Source of the DNA: Sorghum bicolor
Lineage: Eukaryota > Streptophyta > Magnoliopsida > Poales > Poaceae
Assembly: GCF_000003195.3 (NCBI RefSeq)
Contig: NC_012872.2
Location: 6,634,001-6,698,000, forward strand
Reading direction: 5' to 3'
DNA length: 64,000 nt
Shown: one piece after another, positions 38,794 through 49,690 of the stretch
How positions within the stretch are numbered: the stretch's first letter is position 1
Layout of the letters: every line of letters begins with the position of its first letter
The notes under the pieces: model-generated
What the model saw: the letters and a program-made list of their open reading frames with translations, nothing else
Told to the model about the DNA's origin: nothing
The model's database searches: none
Translations under genes and position numbers: made by a program

Positions 38794-41059
38794 TAAATGT
38801 GGGCCGTGTTGAGTATAGCAAGAGCGGCTTCCATGCTTATTTGGCTGCACCGTTTGATGACCAACGAACGTGATCAGGTATAAGTACGTCCCTCTTACAT
38901 AGAAACCAGTACGTTAGAGGATCTCGATCCCATTGCAGTGGTTCGTCTGGGTTTCGATGTACTGCGTGAGTCTTAAAATAAATAAATTTCTGAGGTTTAA
39001 AATTTTCCTAAAAAATTAATATTCTACAAAATTGCCTCATAACGTGGAAGCTAATGAAGAGTGCATGCAACTTTAGCAACTATCCTCGGAGAAAGAAAAA
39101 CGAGATGAGGATACATACATCTTTTGCCAACGGCGTCCTTAATTTGCCTAAAAATATATAGAAAAATATTTACTTTAGGATTCGAGAGTATGTATAACAA
39201 CCTGAGACAAGTTTAAGGCTATATGTTTAGTTAAGCTTTTGCAAAGTGCTACTGCTACCAAAATTAGAAAATTAACCAAACCGGTGAAACCTAAAGTTGT
39301 TTTTTTTTTCAGTCAGAAACAGCTGGTTATTCCGGGGAATATAATACAGTTTTGGAAGCACATTATACCCTGTTGTTAGCTTCATGCTTTTCGAAATAGG
39401 TACAAATAGAGAGTTGTTTCATCTTTCAAGAGAGAAAGAAAGAGGGAGTTGGTTTTATATACTTGTTTCAATCAACCAACCAACCTATAGTTTCTCCACA
39501 ACACATAGCAACAGCTTTTCACAATAGTTTTTTCAGATCCCACAACTAAATCAAATAGACCCTGCACTACTTAAAATTTTGTAAACCTGGATGACGCAAG
39601 CGAGGGGCCTCTAATTGAAACCACTGGCTAGGAAAAAAAAAGGTAGCACAAGGTGCAGGTTAGTTTATTTTTCGGCTGTACTACTGGCTGGCGCTGCAAT
39701 TTGGCGAGCACATGCCATTCCTATGAATATTGACCATTGACTGCACCGATGCAAGAATATCATGGCCGAATGAACAGAAGAAGGCGTGGACGCCGCCATG
39801 CTCAGTCACTCGAATGCATGCTCTCCAACAAGTTGCAAAAGGAGGCGCACCACCAGCAGGACGAAGAGGAGACGAAAGAAGAACGCAACAAACGCTTGCG
39901 ATCAAGGAAAAACCCTGCCATTTTCGTTCAGTCTTCGTCTCAGCAACTTGCTGATGAATGATGATGATCGAGCCGGTTGCCATTGCTGGCTGGTGCTGTC
40001 GTTAACCAAGAAACTAAAGGACGCACTGTATTGGCCTACAATTAGCAGTTGTAGTACTATATATGCGGTATAATAAGGGTGTAGGCACACACAAATATCA
40101 GGGCTACATTGGAGTGTGGTGTGGTTCCAACCTGAGCGAGACCGCATGTCTAGATGCACTGACACTGCAAATGCTGCAGTTGCTGCTGACACTTGCGTTG
40201 GCTTCTTGCAGCGTATCAGGTGCAGGCACTGCTTAGCGCCCTCGTAGTTTAATTACGTACACAGATATGCGTGTTTGTACGTATACTACGTATGCATATA
40301 TGCATGTCAATGATATATACAGTATTTTGCTAAGTTTACATGTGTTTGGCCGCGCACTGTATGTATGCACACTACACTACATATTGTTCTTAATTAGTCA
40401 TCAGCTAGGTTCACCGCCGTTCACATCACGGAGGAATGTTCTGAGATGGTCGCCATGGATCTTCTAGATCCGTTGGACTATTCAAAAGTGCATGGAGCAT
40501 TGGTTGGTGCCTGGAGTGGACAGTACAACGAGGAGGTTGCAAATAGTAGTGTCGTCCTTGTTCTTTGAAACACTTTGAAAAGTGATTTCCAAATGCGCAA
40601 CATGTGCATCCACAGTAAACTATTGTCACAAGCTAAGCAGCAACTTCTTCAATTTGTTTGGAAGATCACCAGTGTAGCTGGTAATTTTGTCCTCCCTTGA
40701 AATGCGTAGAAACGAAATAGCTACTAGTACCATAATATAGGTCGACAAGCAAGTTGGTATATCTCGTAGTACATAGTATATATATGTATGTTAATCTTAC
40801 ATATGTGTGTTAATCTTACAGACAAGCAGTTAATGTTGATGCGACTTGTACAGATAGCAATACAAATACTGGAAGTTGGCCAGCTTAACAGGACCGAAAC
40901 ATATTCAATGTCTTGGTTAGCTAGTGCGATGAACCTAGATAGCAAGCCATCTCGTGCTCAGCTCTCTTATGCAAGTGGGCTAGCTACTAGCTAGCTGCAG
41001 CATATATAGTATAATGCATACAAGTGGCAACACTACTTGCAAGGACCAAGGATCATGTT
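38794..41059. other. Spacer, no gene recognised
   Basis: About 2.3 kb of mixed composition. Short overlapping frames around 39700-40190 occur on both strands, but none has a known motif. Confidence 0.4.
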
Positions 41060-41197
41060 GATGGATGAATATGAAGTGTTGCAACTGTTGTCCATCTCTG
41101 AACTACTATGCTTAGCTTCAGACTGTAACAATTATAACCACTAAAACAATCTTCTCTTAGTGAAACACGTGCATAAAGCACGTTAGTTATAAAAAAA
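41060..41197 (+). mobile_element. LINE 3'-end remnant
   Basis: The stretch cttctcttagtgaaacacgt, a small hairpin (acgtgc-ataaa-gcacgt) and a short A run at 41191-41197 match the 3' ends of plant LINEs. The 5' limit is not defined. Confidence 0.45.
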
Positions 41198-41280
41198 CCC
41201 ACTAAAATAAGAAAGCGAAGGTTGAAATGTTGAATGCATCTAAAAATTTCAGCAGCTGTAAGGCTAATAAGCAACTAACA

Positions 41281-41407
41281 CGTGTTTTGACTTTTCTAGA
41301 TACATTATTTTTACTATTTATCTAGATATAGTGTATATCCAAGTGAATAACAAAAACTACGTATCTAGAAAAACCAAAACGTTTGTATAGTTTGGAATAA
41401 AGGGAGT
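41281..41407. mobile_element. Stowaway-like fragment
   Basis: The right end gtttggaataaagggag followed by TA and internal inverted pieces (ttctagatacatt with tacgtatctagaaaaa) suggest a Stowaway relative whose left end has been lost. Confidence 0.45.
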
Positions 41408-41639
41408 AAGAAGTTATACACTACTCTTTCTCTCACAATGACAAGCACGCGAGCCCTAAACCAATTTTGATGTGCTCTGGACAAGAAGTCCAGAACTCTC
41501 TAATTCTGCATGCAGACCTACTGGTCAACCAAAACTATCATGAAAGCAGCTGCTGGTTTATGGAGTTCCCTAGGAAAATACTTTGAGGATAACCATGATT
41601 AATTACAATATAAGTACAGCCGTCTATCAAACTATCAAA

Positions 41640-41738
41640 TGTATAGTATGTGTGAGGTTTGATTTTACCTGTTAGGTCTTGATGACAATCCTTCCCTCTT
41701 AATAAAACACTTGCGCCCAGCGCATGTTCGCAAAAAAA
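41640..41738 (+). mobile_element. LINE 3'-end remnant
   Basis: The sequence cttccctcttaataaaacac is followed by a tgcgc-cca-gcgca hairpin and an A run (41732-41738), the same arrangement as the remnant 500 bp to the left. Both read on the plus strand. Confidence 0.45.
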
Positions 41739-42169
41739 CTGATAGGCTTGAGCTGTTTTCAAATGGTTGCACACGTGTAGCGGTACTCGATCACAAATCA
41801 CAAATTGTAGATTCTGCTGAATAGAACCATAAAAACAACCCATCTAGAGATTACGAAAGTGCGTTCATGCTCAAAAGATTACGAAAGTGTAAAATCCGAT
41901 CCTACTCCATTTTAAATGAGTGTCAATCTAGGATTCAATTTTTCTCCACAAATTACTTGTTAGCATTCCAAAGTATTATTTACTCTCTACTCTAGCGATC
42001 ACATTTTGATCCCCTAGCCAAAGGCACTAACCAATGTGGACATAAACAAGCCATTAAGGATTATGACGTCCTTAATGATGGAACAATTCTCTCATTAACG
42101 GTCCTCGATTAGCAATAGTGACAAAATACTGTGAATACTAGAAATTGAGATTTTGAAAACCATGATCGC

Positions 42170-42385
42170 TCTTCCCACCCAAAAACTTTTTGTCTCATCA
42201 CATTGAATGTTTGGACACATGTATGGAGTATTAAATATAGACTACAAATAACTAATTACACAGTTTGTATGTATTTTGTAAGATAAATCTTTTAAACCTA
42301 ATTAATATATTATTAAATACTAATTGATATAATTACAAATGTACTACAATACCCATTTTTTTCTTTTCGCAAACTAAACAAGGCC
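42170..42385. mobile_element. Tourist-like MITE, left end decayed
   Basis: The right end aaactaaacaaggcc is intact and the interior has tcatcacattgaatgtttgg and aaataactaattacacagtt. The left terminal motif is not recognisable. Confidence 0.6.
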
Positions 42386-42884
42386 TCACTTTATGTCTGG
42401 ATTTTCTTTTAAAAAGAATCTTGGGATGCCAAAGTAGCAAAGTGTACTAGCTCTCCTACATAAATAATGCATCAAGCACACCTCTCTGCTATGATAATAA
42501 TGAGATGTCCATTTTTAGATGTCAGTGGTTCTTGTCGTTTTGCCCTGATTTCAACTCATTTGTCTGCTTAAGTTTTAGGACAAACCTGGACGTTGAGCTG
42601 ATAAGGTAGGCATTAATTAATAGGGCACATATCAATCTCCTGCAGCTAATCTAACACATCTACTGTTGAATCTAATAAAAACATCTGCAAATTAACGCGT
42701 TAGTAAATTTTGATCGTATATTCTTTCATTATTATTCTATCATCAGTTAGGACGTGCTCTTAAATTCCAATATACATCTTGTAAAAGTGAACACGCGGAT
42801 TACTGTTCTCATTGTGTTGTGAAATTAAATCTAACTGGGAAAGCATATGCATCTTTCATGTACCACTTTTAGAGAGAATATACG

Positions 42885-42975
42885 TCGAATCTGCGAGCCA
42901 TTCAGCAGTGTTTTTCTCTCACAATAAATCAGTAAAAAATATTTTCAGCCATAACATATCAGCCAAGCGAATAGA
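42885..42975. mobile_element. hAT-like MITE fragment
   Basis: The inverted form of the repeat found at 11629-11765: cagcagtgtttttctctcac, then ttcagccataacatatcagc and aagcgaatag. No complete ends. Confidence 0.5.
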
Positions 42976-43180
42976 CTGGGTACGTATAAAAGGAGAAAAT
43001 CCTTCTTTAACAAATATTTGGAAACCAAAAACGAGATATTGTGATCACACATTATATATCAGATCTAATCCAAATTGACCACTACTTGAGCGTGGTTTGT
43101 GTAATAAGAGGCCTGATTCTACTTCGGTAGATGAAGCCGGATTTTTATCTATTATCTAAAAAAAAAGGGGAATTGTCTAA

Positions 43181-43380
43181 TTCCTCCGTCCTAAATTAAG
43201 TATACATCTCATGCTTGGAGGAGTGAATCAATTGTAAGTTTTACTAAATATATAAGAAAAGTACTACTGTTTATGGTACCAAATAGAGATAAATGTTAAT
43301 AATATTTTTATAAATCTAATTAAACTTAAGATTGGTTAGCCCTCAAAGTGTGAGACGTGCTCTTATTTCGAGACGGGGAA
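43181..43380. mobile_element. Stowaway-like MITE, decayed
   Basis: Left end ttcctccgtcctaaattaag, right end an inverted partner gagacggggaaag followed by TA. The interior is AT-rich and non-coding. Confidence 0.5.
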
Positions 43381-44467
43381 AGTAATAAGAAATGGACAAA
43401 TGGAGTAAACCTTACTGTAGCTTTTAGTTTGATGGGTGTCTTCAGATGCTATATGATCGAAAAGTACATGTTTTTGCTCACAGAAATGGGTCGAAAGATC
43501 TAAAACCAATGGAAACAGAAGGATATAGCTGACATACGATACAAGAAAAGCAAGAAAGTTATATACTGAAGAAAGAAAAATAAACAGCATTTGAGTTAAG
43601 GACTACTACACTTTTGTAGGAAATAGTAATAGCTGATGTATACAGTACACTTCTGGGTGTGTAGGATCTTTTTTAGGAAAGGAGTGTACGATCTTACCCA
43701 GCTCTGATCTAGTAGCTATTACATCGAACAAGGCTATTACATCGAACAAGACATCGATGAATCAATACTAATAAGACTCGTCATCCTTTTGAATGAACGA
43801 AACTGCAGCGATCTATATATGAATAATAGTCACTGAGTGGATTGAGAAAATCAATCTATATCACACAATAATAAGAGGAACAATCGAAATATCATCAGGA
43901 GATTCAAAAATTGCTATGTAGAAACTCTGAACCCTCGAGCTTAATTTTCTCTTGCATCTTTAACTTCGATTGCTTTCAGCATCTACAAAAACTTCGATTG
44001 TGTTTTGATTGATGATGATAGATAACACCGGCCCAACCTATTAGTACAAGTGTGCAACATCTATCGACTAATTATTCATGCATGTCGAACTGCTACAGCA
44101 AAGCTAACCAAAGGTAGACTGTGTTGCCAAGAGTGATGAATATCCAACAACACCAGAACAAGAAGCAAGCACACATGTTTAATCTCTAGCTAGCAGATCG
44201 AATTTACTTATTGCTGCACTTGATGATGGCACAAACTTGCATGATCTTATAGAACTACTACATACTAGCAACTCAAGAGTCAAGACTTCCTAATGGTGTA
44301 CATACATACAACTCGTTTTGCAGCATGACTTAAACAAGTTCTTTGCAAAGACGAAGAACAAACACTAGCTAGTAGTAATTGAATTCAAGATGAAGAAGCA
44401 GGCGACAAGAACAAAAACGGGGGAGGAGGACTAGAATACTACTACTATGTGTATATTACGATCGCTG
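43381..44467. other. Downstream region of the RAV gene
   Basis: AT-rich DNA that should include the 3' untranslated region of the minus-strand RAV gene near 44467-44200. A 20-bp unit, ctattacatcgaacaaggct-like, is duplicated at about 43715-43753. Nothing else is recognised. Confidence 0.4.
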
Positions 44468-45634
44468 CTATAACAAGAAGGCACCTAGGGCAGGAGAGCG
44501 GTGATGAGCCACGCCCACGCATTGCTTCTTCTTCAACAACTCCTGCTGCGGCCCATGCTCGAACGCAATCTCCACCGGCCGTGCGCGCTTCTGGCACCCG
44601 TCTCCGGCGATGTCGACGCCGAACAGCCTGACTACACGGGCTTCACTCGGTTTCTTCTCCGCTGGTGCCGGCACCGGCGCCCCGTCGGTGGTGGCGACCG
44701 TCGTCGTCTTGGTCTTCTTGCAGTCGATGAAGAGCTGCTTCTCCGAGCTGTACGTGGAGTGGGAGAAGACGATGGTGTCCCCGGCTCGGAGGCCCTTCTC
44801 CCTGACGAAGCGGCTCCAGCCCTTGGTGAGCACGTAGCTCTGGCTGCTGTTCCAGTACGAGTACCGGAACCGCCACACCTTGCCCTCGCCGTCCTCGAAG
44901 TTGAGGAGCACGCCCTTGCCTGTGGTGGCCGCCGCCGCCGATGCCTCCGGCGCGCGCTTCAGCGGGAAGTGCTTCTCGGCGTGCTGCTTGGGGACCACGA
45001 GGCGGTTGAGCTTGCCGACGTCGCTGGGCGTGACCGCCTTCTCGAACAGCAGCGAGCGCGCCCATGCCGGCGTGGGCTGCGCGCGGGCGCCCATGCCGCG
45101 CCCTCGCCGCAGGCCCTGGCGGAGCTCGTCGGCGTAGGTGTGCTTCCGTAGCATGTCGACGATCTCCGCCTTTGAGTGCGCCGCCAGGAAGGTGAGCTCG
45201 GGCGCCGACGCCCCGGCGCCCGGGAAGTTGGTGGCGGCCTCGCGGCCGCGGTAGCGGAGCGCGGCCACGTCGTAGGCGCGCGCCGCGGCTTCCTCGTCGG
45301 CGAACGTGCCGAGCCACACCCGCGCGTGGCGCTCGTAGATCTGCGCGCCCCACCGCCCGTTGGGCTGCGGCACGACCCCCTTGAACCGCGAAGATCCCTG
45401 CGCCACGGCCGCTGCCGTCGACGCCGCCAACGGCTGCGACGTCACGGCCTGCTCGTCCGCCAGAGAGGCGTCCCGGCCGACAACGACCGCGCCGCCGCCC
45501 GGTGCTGCAGAAGCAGCCCGTGGCTGCGCGGCGCCGGACTCCGTGGTGGCTGTGGACGCGGCGGAGAAGCGCGAGGAGGAGGAGGAGGAATCCTCCGCCG
45601 GCGCCGCCGTGGGGCTCATGCTCTCGATACCCAT
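44468..45634 (-). CDS. RAV-type AP2/B3 transcription factor
   Basis: The single-exon frame encodes 388 residues, and RAV genes are typically intronless. Residues 82-138 form one AP2 domain ([53 protein letters not shown]). Residues 194-308 form a B3 domain ([54 protein letters not shown]). RLFGV at 336-340 is the RAV/B3 repression motif that recruits TOPLESS-type corepressors. The Ser/Ala-rich N-terminus (1-80) is low complexity. RAV/TEMPRANILLO proteins bind a CAACA plus CACCTG bipartite site and repress flowering or growth genes, often under brassinosteroid, ethylene or light control (family knowledge). The exact orthologue is not assigned. Overlapping frames on the other strand are GC shadows. 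Confidence 0.95.
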   Translation of the reverse strand: MGIESMSPTAAPAEDSSSSSSRFSAASTATTESGAAQPRAASAAPGGGAVVVGRDASLADEQAVTSQPLAASTAAAVAQGSSRFKGVVPQPNGRWGAQIYERHARVWLGTFADEEAAARAYDVAALRYRGREAATNFPGAGASAPELTFLAAHSKAEIVDMLRKHTYADELRQGLRRGRGMGARAQPTPAWARSLLFEKAVTPSDVGKLNRLVVPKQHAEKHFPLKRAPEASAAAATTGKGVLLNFEDGEGKVWRFRYSYWNSSQSYVLTKGWSRFVREKGLRAGDTIVFSHSTYSSEKQLFIDCKKTKTTTVATTDGAPVPAPAEKKPSEARVVRLFGVDIAGDGCQKRARPVEIAFEHGPQQELLKKKQCVGVAHHRSPALGAFLL

Positions 45635-45923
45635 GATGAGATGAGCTAGAGCTACAGCTCGCGCTGCTCCCTGGAGTCTTGCTGCCTTTGGTTTCTTGCT
45701 TTTTTGCTTGGGTACTCTACTGCCTGCTGCAGCTCTGCGGCCTGTGATGGATAGTATTCGCCGCTAGCTAGAAACAGTATGGAATTATTGATGAGACTTT
45801 ACTGTTCTAGGCTTGCTATGCTAGGGCTGGGACAAGATGATATCGATAGAAAGATGATGCAGGTGGTTGCTGAGTCTGAAATGAGTAGTGGGGGCGTGGT
45901 ATGCTTGGCACGCTCTATATATA
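45635..45923 (-). promoter_or_regulatory. RAV core promoter and leader with TATA box
   Basis: Read on the minus strand, TATATATA at 45916-45923 in ctctatatatagag is a strong TATA box. It lies about 280 bp upstream of the ATG, so transcription would start near 45890 and leave a leader of about 250 bp. No other candidate stands out. Confidence 0.6.
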
Positions 45924-45973
45924 GAGAATGGTATGCTTCTGTTTTGGACCCATGCACCATGTGTGTACCCATA

Positions 45974-46078
45974 TAGTAGTATAGATATATATTTGTATAA
46001 GTATAATTATTAAATACCCTTATTAGTAGTATAGATATATATTTGTATAAGTATATAATTATTAAATACCCTTATTAA
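45974..46078. repeat. Tandem duplication upstream of RAV, about 50-bp unit
   Basis: Two near-identical units read tagtagtatagatatatatt then tgtataagtataattatt and end aaataccctta. They begin near 45975 and 46024. The second differs by one extra TA. The pair is about 55-160 bp upstream of the RAV TATA box. Confidence 0.8.
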
Positions 46079-46724
46079 ATATACAATATCTTGAGGCTAG
46101 CTACTGCCTAATTTAATTTCACACCTTTTGCAAGGTAGTAGTATAATTTCCAGATGCTGAATTATGCTTGTCTTCACCCTCTAAAATCTCCATATATATA
46201 TATATATATATATTACACCCTACTAAAAAGAGGAGAAATTAAACATGGGTGGTTTTATACGGCATGTTGTTGGAGGATTTTATCTATTATACTTTTTACT
46301 CAACTTGAATGCGGATGTGGACGTGTATGACTCGTCGTGCAATGTACTTGATACACATGCGTAGGTTGCGTGCTACCATGCATGTATAAGAATAAGAAAG
46401 AGTAAAAGGTACCTTGAGAGAGAAAAAAAAAACAAAAAGAGAGTAAGGCATATACTATAAAACCATGGGTTCCAATGAAAAGTAGGAACTGTTGCAAATA
46501 TATATCCACAAACAGGTTAAATTAGGAGGTTTTTAAATACCCACATACATGTCAATTTCAAACACCTTCAGGTTTTATGGGTTCTCAAATGCCATCCTTT
46601 TTTTGAATGCAAGTTAACCATCCAATATATAGTTGTCTTGAAGTCTTATAGGTGACTTGGGTTATCTCTAAAAAGCTTGAGAAAGAGACTAACCTAGGAG
46701 GGAACTTGAATGTTTTTTCTTTAA
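46079..46724. other. Distal upstream region of RAV
   Basis: AT-rich, with a short TA array at about 46193-46213. No gene or insertion with clear ends. Confidence 0.4.
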
Positions 46725-47203
46725 GGTCTTGTTTAGTTCACCCCCCAAAACCAAAAAGTTTTAAGATTCTCCATCACATCAAATCTTGCGACACATGCAT
46801 GAAGCATTAAGGCCTTGTTTAGTTCGCAAAAATTTTCAAGATTCTTCGTCACATCGAATCTTTGGTCGCATGCATAGAGCATTAAATATAGACAAAAATA
46901 AAAATTAATTGTACAATTTACCTGTAATTTGTGAGATGAATCTTTTGAGCCTAGTTACTCCGTGATTGGACAATGTTTGTCAAATAAAAACGAAAGTGCT
47001 ACAGTAGTCAAAAACCAAATTTTTTGCCAACTAAACAAGGCCTAAATATAGATGAAAATAAAAACTAATTACACAGTTTGCATGTAAATCGCGAGACGAA
47101 TCTTTTGACCCTAGTTAGTCTATGATTGGACAATATTTGCCACAAACAAACGAAAAATGCTACAGTAGCGAAATCCAAAAAAATTTCACATCTAAACAAG
47201 GCC
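46725..47203. mobile_element. Tourist-like MITE interrupted by a second copy
   Basis: Outer ends are GGTCTTGTTTAGTTCACC and tctaaacaaggcc; TAA flanks both sides (46722-46724; 47204-47206). Removing the inner copy restores the family interior (gaagcattaaatatag), so the inner copy went into a TAA of the outer one. Confidence 0.9.
46811..47042. mobile_element. Inner Tourist-like MITE
   Basis: Ends are GGCCTTGTTTAGTTCGC and caactaaacaaggcc. TAA flanks both sides (46808-46810; 47043-47045). At 232 bp the ends are fully preserved, consistent with later arrival. Confidence 0.92.
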
Positions 47204-47339
47204 TAAGATGAAGAGGATTGGAACCTTGCTTGTTAGGATGCATGATTATACGGTTATACCTCTCATTTTTGTGGAAGCACAGAAATCACGTGGTCTTTCG
47301 AAAAGTACTTCCCAAACTTGAATCAGTTGACCATGGCAT

Positions 47340-47687
47340 CACTACTACAGAACATGGCTTTGGACGATGCCCGAAATCTACAATTGTCTCGGTTTTTTTA
47401 CGCTCCGGAGTTAAAAAGACCTTTAGTCCCGACTCGTAAAACGTGCCAAAACTAAAGGGTGCTGCCCAACGGCTACCTGTCAGGACAGGGACCCTTTAGT
47501 CCCAACTAAAGGGTAGGGCTATCAGGGCTGCGTGGCACCGCAGACAACACCCTTTAATCCCGGCTGGTAATACCGTCTGGGACTAAAGGGGGGGCTTTAG
47601 CCCCGGTGCACGTAGTCCCGGCTCGGAATCCGGGGTTAAAGCCCCTTCAATTCCCGACCGGGACTAAAGGCCGATTCTGTAGTAGTG
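47340..47687. mobile_element. Miniature CACTA element
   Basis: Ends are CACTACTACAGAACATGG and gattctgtagtagtg. The 3-bp duplication CAT lies at 47337-47339 and 47688-47690. The inside is filled with subterminal motifs like ctttagtcccg and cgggactaaag in both directions, typical of transposase-binding repeats in En/Spm relatives. No coding sequence. Confidence 0.9.
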
Positions 47688-47690
47688 CAT

Positions 47691-49685
47691 GCGGAGAATT
47701 CCCTATATCCTGAGCTTGTCTACTGCCAAGGTCCAAGAAACAAGTAGTAACATGTTCCATATATATGTAACCTCTCGCCTTCGTTCTAACATGTAATTCG
47801 AACTCTATGCTTTAAGCTTATAGGCCAAGGCCCTCCATTCTCGGCTAGCTCAGTATCTATGGTTAATATATGACGTAGAGACTTTTTGTCCCTCCCATCA
47901 TATTCTCATGAAAAAAATATTATACTTCTTATCTTAAATAGTTGAGCTAGAGACTCATTTCCTGTCCCTATAAGGACGACCTTGACACAGTTTTTGTAGA
48001 GCTAGCTTGACATGTTTTTACCATCGAGATTGAACTCATCTTCCTCGATCGAGTTTTTGGGTGCCAAAGTGGATATACATGATTCTCCTAGTCACACAAG
48101 CTTTGATGCAATTATTCATGCATAGACTGCGCATTTGGTTCAAAGCCTCCCAGGCCATTCCAGGCATCAATTTCAGTCCTAGACATCTAAAATTGGACGT
48201 CTAGGATGAGTGCGTGTGTTAAGCAAATCTTGCCTAGCTAGATTAGAACAAAATAGGCTCACAGTATCTCTTCATGGTACATAGGACGACGAATCATCGA
48301 GTGATGCTAAAGGCCAAACTATAGATATATACGGGCGAGCCAATGGGCTGGAATAAAAAAAAAATCGTAGGTGGGTTTTTAATTTGTAACCTTCCATCTT
48401 GCAGAATATTTTCATTTTTCCTAAAAAGTTTATATTCACAATTTGATTTTCTAGCTTCTGAAATCATGGTATCCATTGCTTCTGTTTAATTTAGTTCATA
48501 TAAATAATTTCCTCAAAAACGCCCATGTTATTCTTTGTCTGTTTTTAGTTCTCCAGTCATGCTCACATTTCTGTCTATCTAGGACTTTCAATCTTTCAGC
48601 AAGTCTTGGTGCGGCATGCTTTCACATTAGTACAAGGTAGCAAAGAGAATGGAAAGAGTGCTGACTTTTCTTTAGACCATATACGCTTCTTTTTGGTGTA
48701 GGGACGCGCCACCAAATTTATTTAAAGCTAAAGTGCACAGTAGTAACTTGGAAAAAAACAGAAAGTTTTGTAGTGAATTTGCGAATAATTACAAAATACA
48801 ATATTAACAAATAAATTTAATTAATCTTTATAGAAACGAGTGTACCATATTTACAAGAGCCGTAGGCCACACGGGTGCCTGTTGTACCTCTCGACGCAAG
48901 AAATCATGTACCCAACAAAATACTGCTCAATAAGAGAGCGGGCGCATGAAAGGGACAAGAACTGTCATGTGGTCATTTTTACACCCCAAACAAAAACAGC
49001 CTTGAAAATTGTTGCCACATGATGATCTCTCCATAACAAATTAAAATACTGCTCAATAACAAAAACATCCTTGAAAATTGTTGCCACATGATGATCTCCA
49101 TCTTGTAGGAGTAAATGTTATATTTTTCACCACAAAGTAGTATCTATGCTTTCTTGTTATTTATTTCTAAAGTCACTAGCATAAAAATTAAGAGCCAGTA
49201 CACAGTGACGTAAACAGGTGCTGTACCGTTATGCGTGGTAGTATAATCGTTGTTGACGTGCACGTGCATGAACAAAGTCATGGTGTGTCGTCAATGTGGA
49301 AATATGCACACAACGTCATGCTTTTATCTGTACAAGTTGATCAATTTGCAACATAATTGATAATGACAAAAAATAAACATGTTTGTTGGATATATATACT
49401 AGAAATCAAACTGTGTGATTTGGAGAAATACGTTAGGTATCTACAGTATGTTCATCGTGACCCGGCCAAAAAACAAAAAAAAGAGGGGGAACATTAAAAA
49501 AAAGTATGTGGTCATGCAGGATTCGGCGAATGGAAGAAAGACGTGATAGGTCAACGGACTAATTTGGTGCATGACAGAGAAGAAGATTCTTAGAAACAAG
49601 GGTGAGCCAAGTATTTTGGCAACCGGGAGGGCTTTATTCTGTACTTACCGACGAATAGGAAATTTCTCAGAAAACAGGAGGATAA
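47691..49685. other. Spacer with an internal duplication
   Basis: No gene seen. The motif aaaatactgctcaataa plus ccttgaaaattgttgccaca occurs at 48917-49022 and again, shortened, at 49044-49100, a tandem duplication with a deletion in the second copy. Confidence 0.5.
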
Positions 49686-49690
49686 GGGAG

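Noticed and set aside
41161..41190. Hairpin with following CTAA on the minus strand as a Helitron end
   Set aside because: The next base is G, and on the plus strand the same sequence matches a LINE 3' end with an A tail, which explains it better.
44501..45649. Plus-strand and second minus-strand frames over the RAV gene
   Set aside because: Shadows of the GC-rich AP2/B3 coding sequence without independent motifs.
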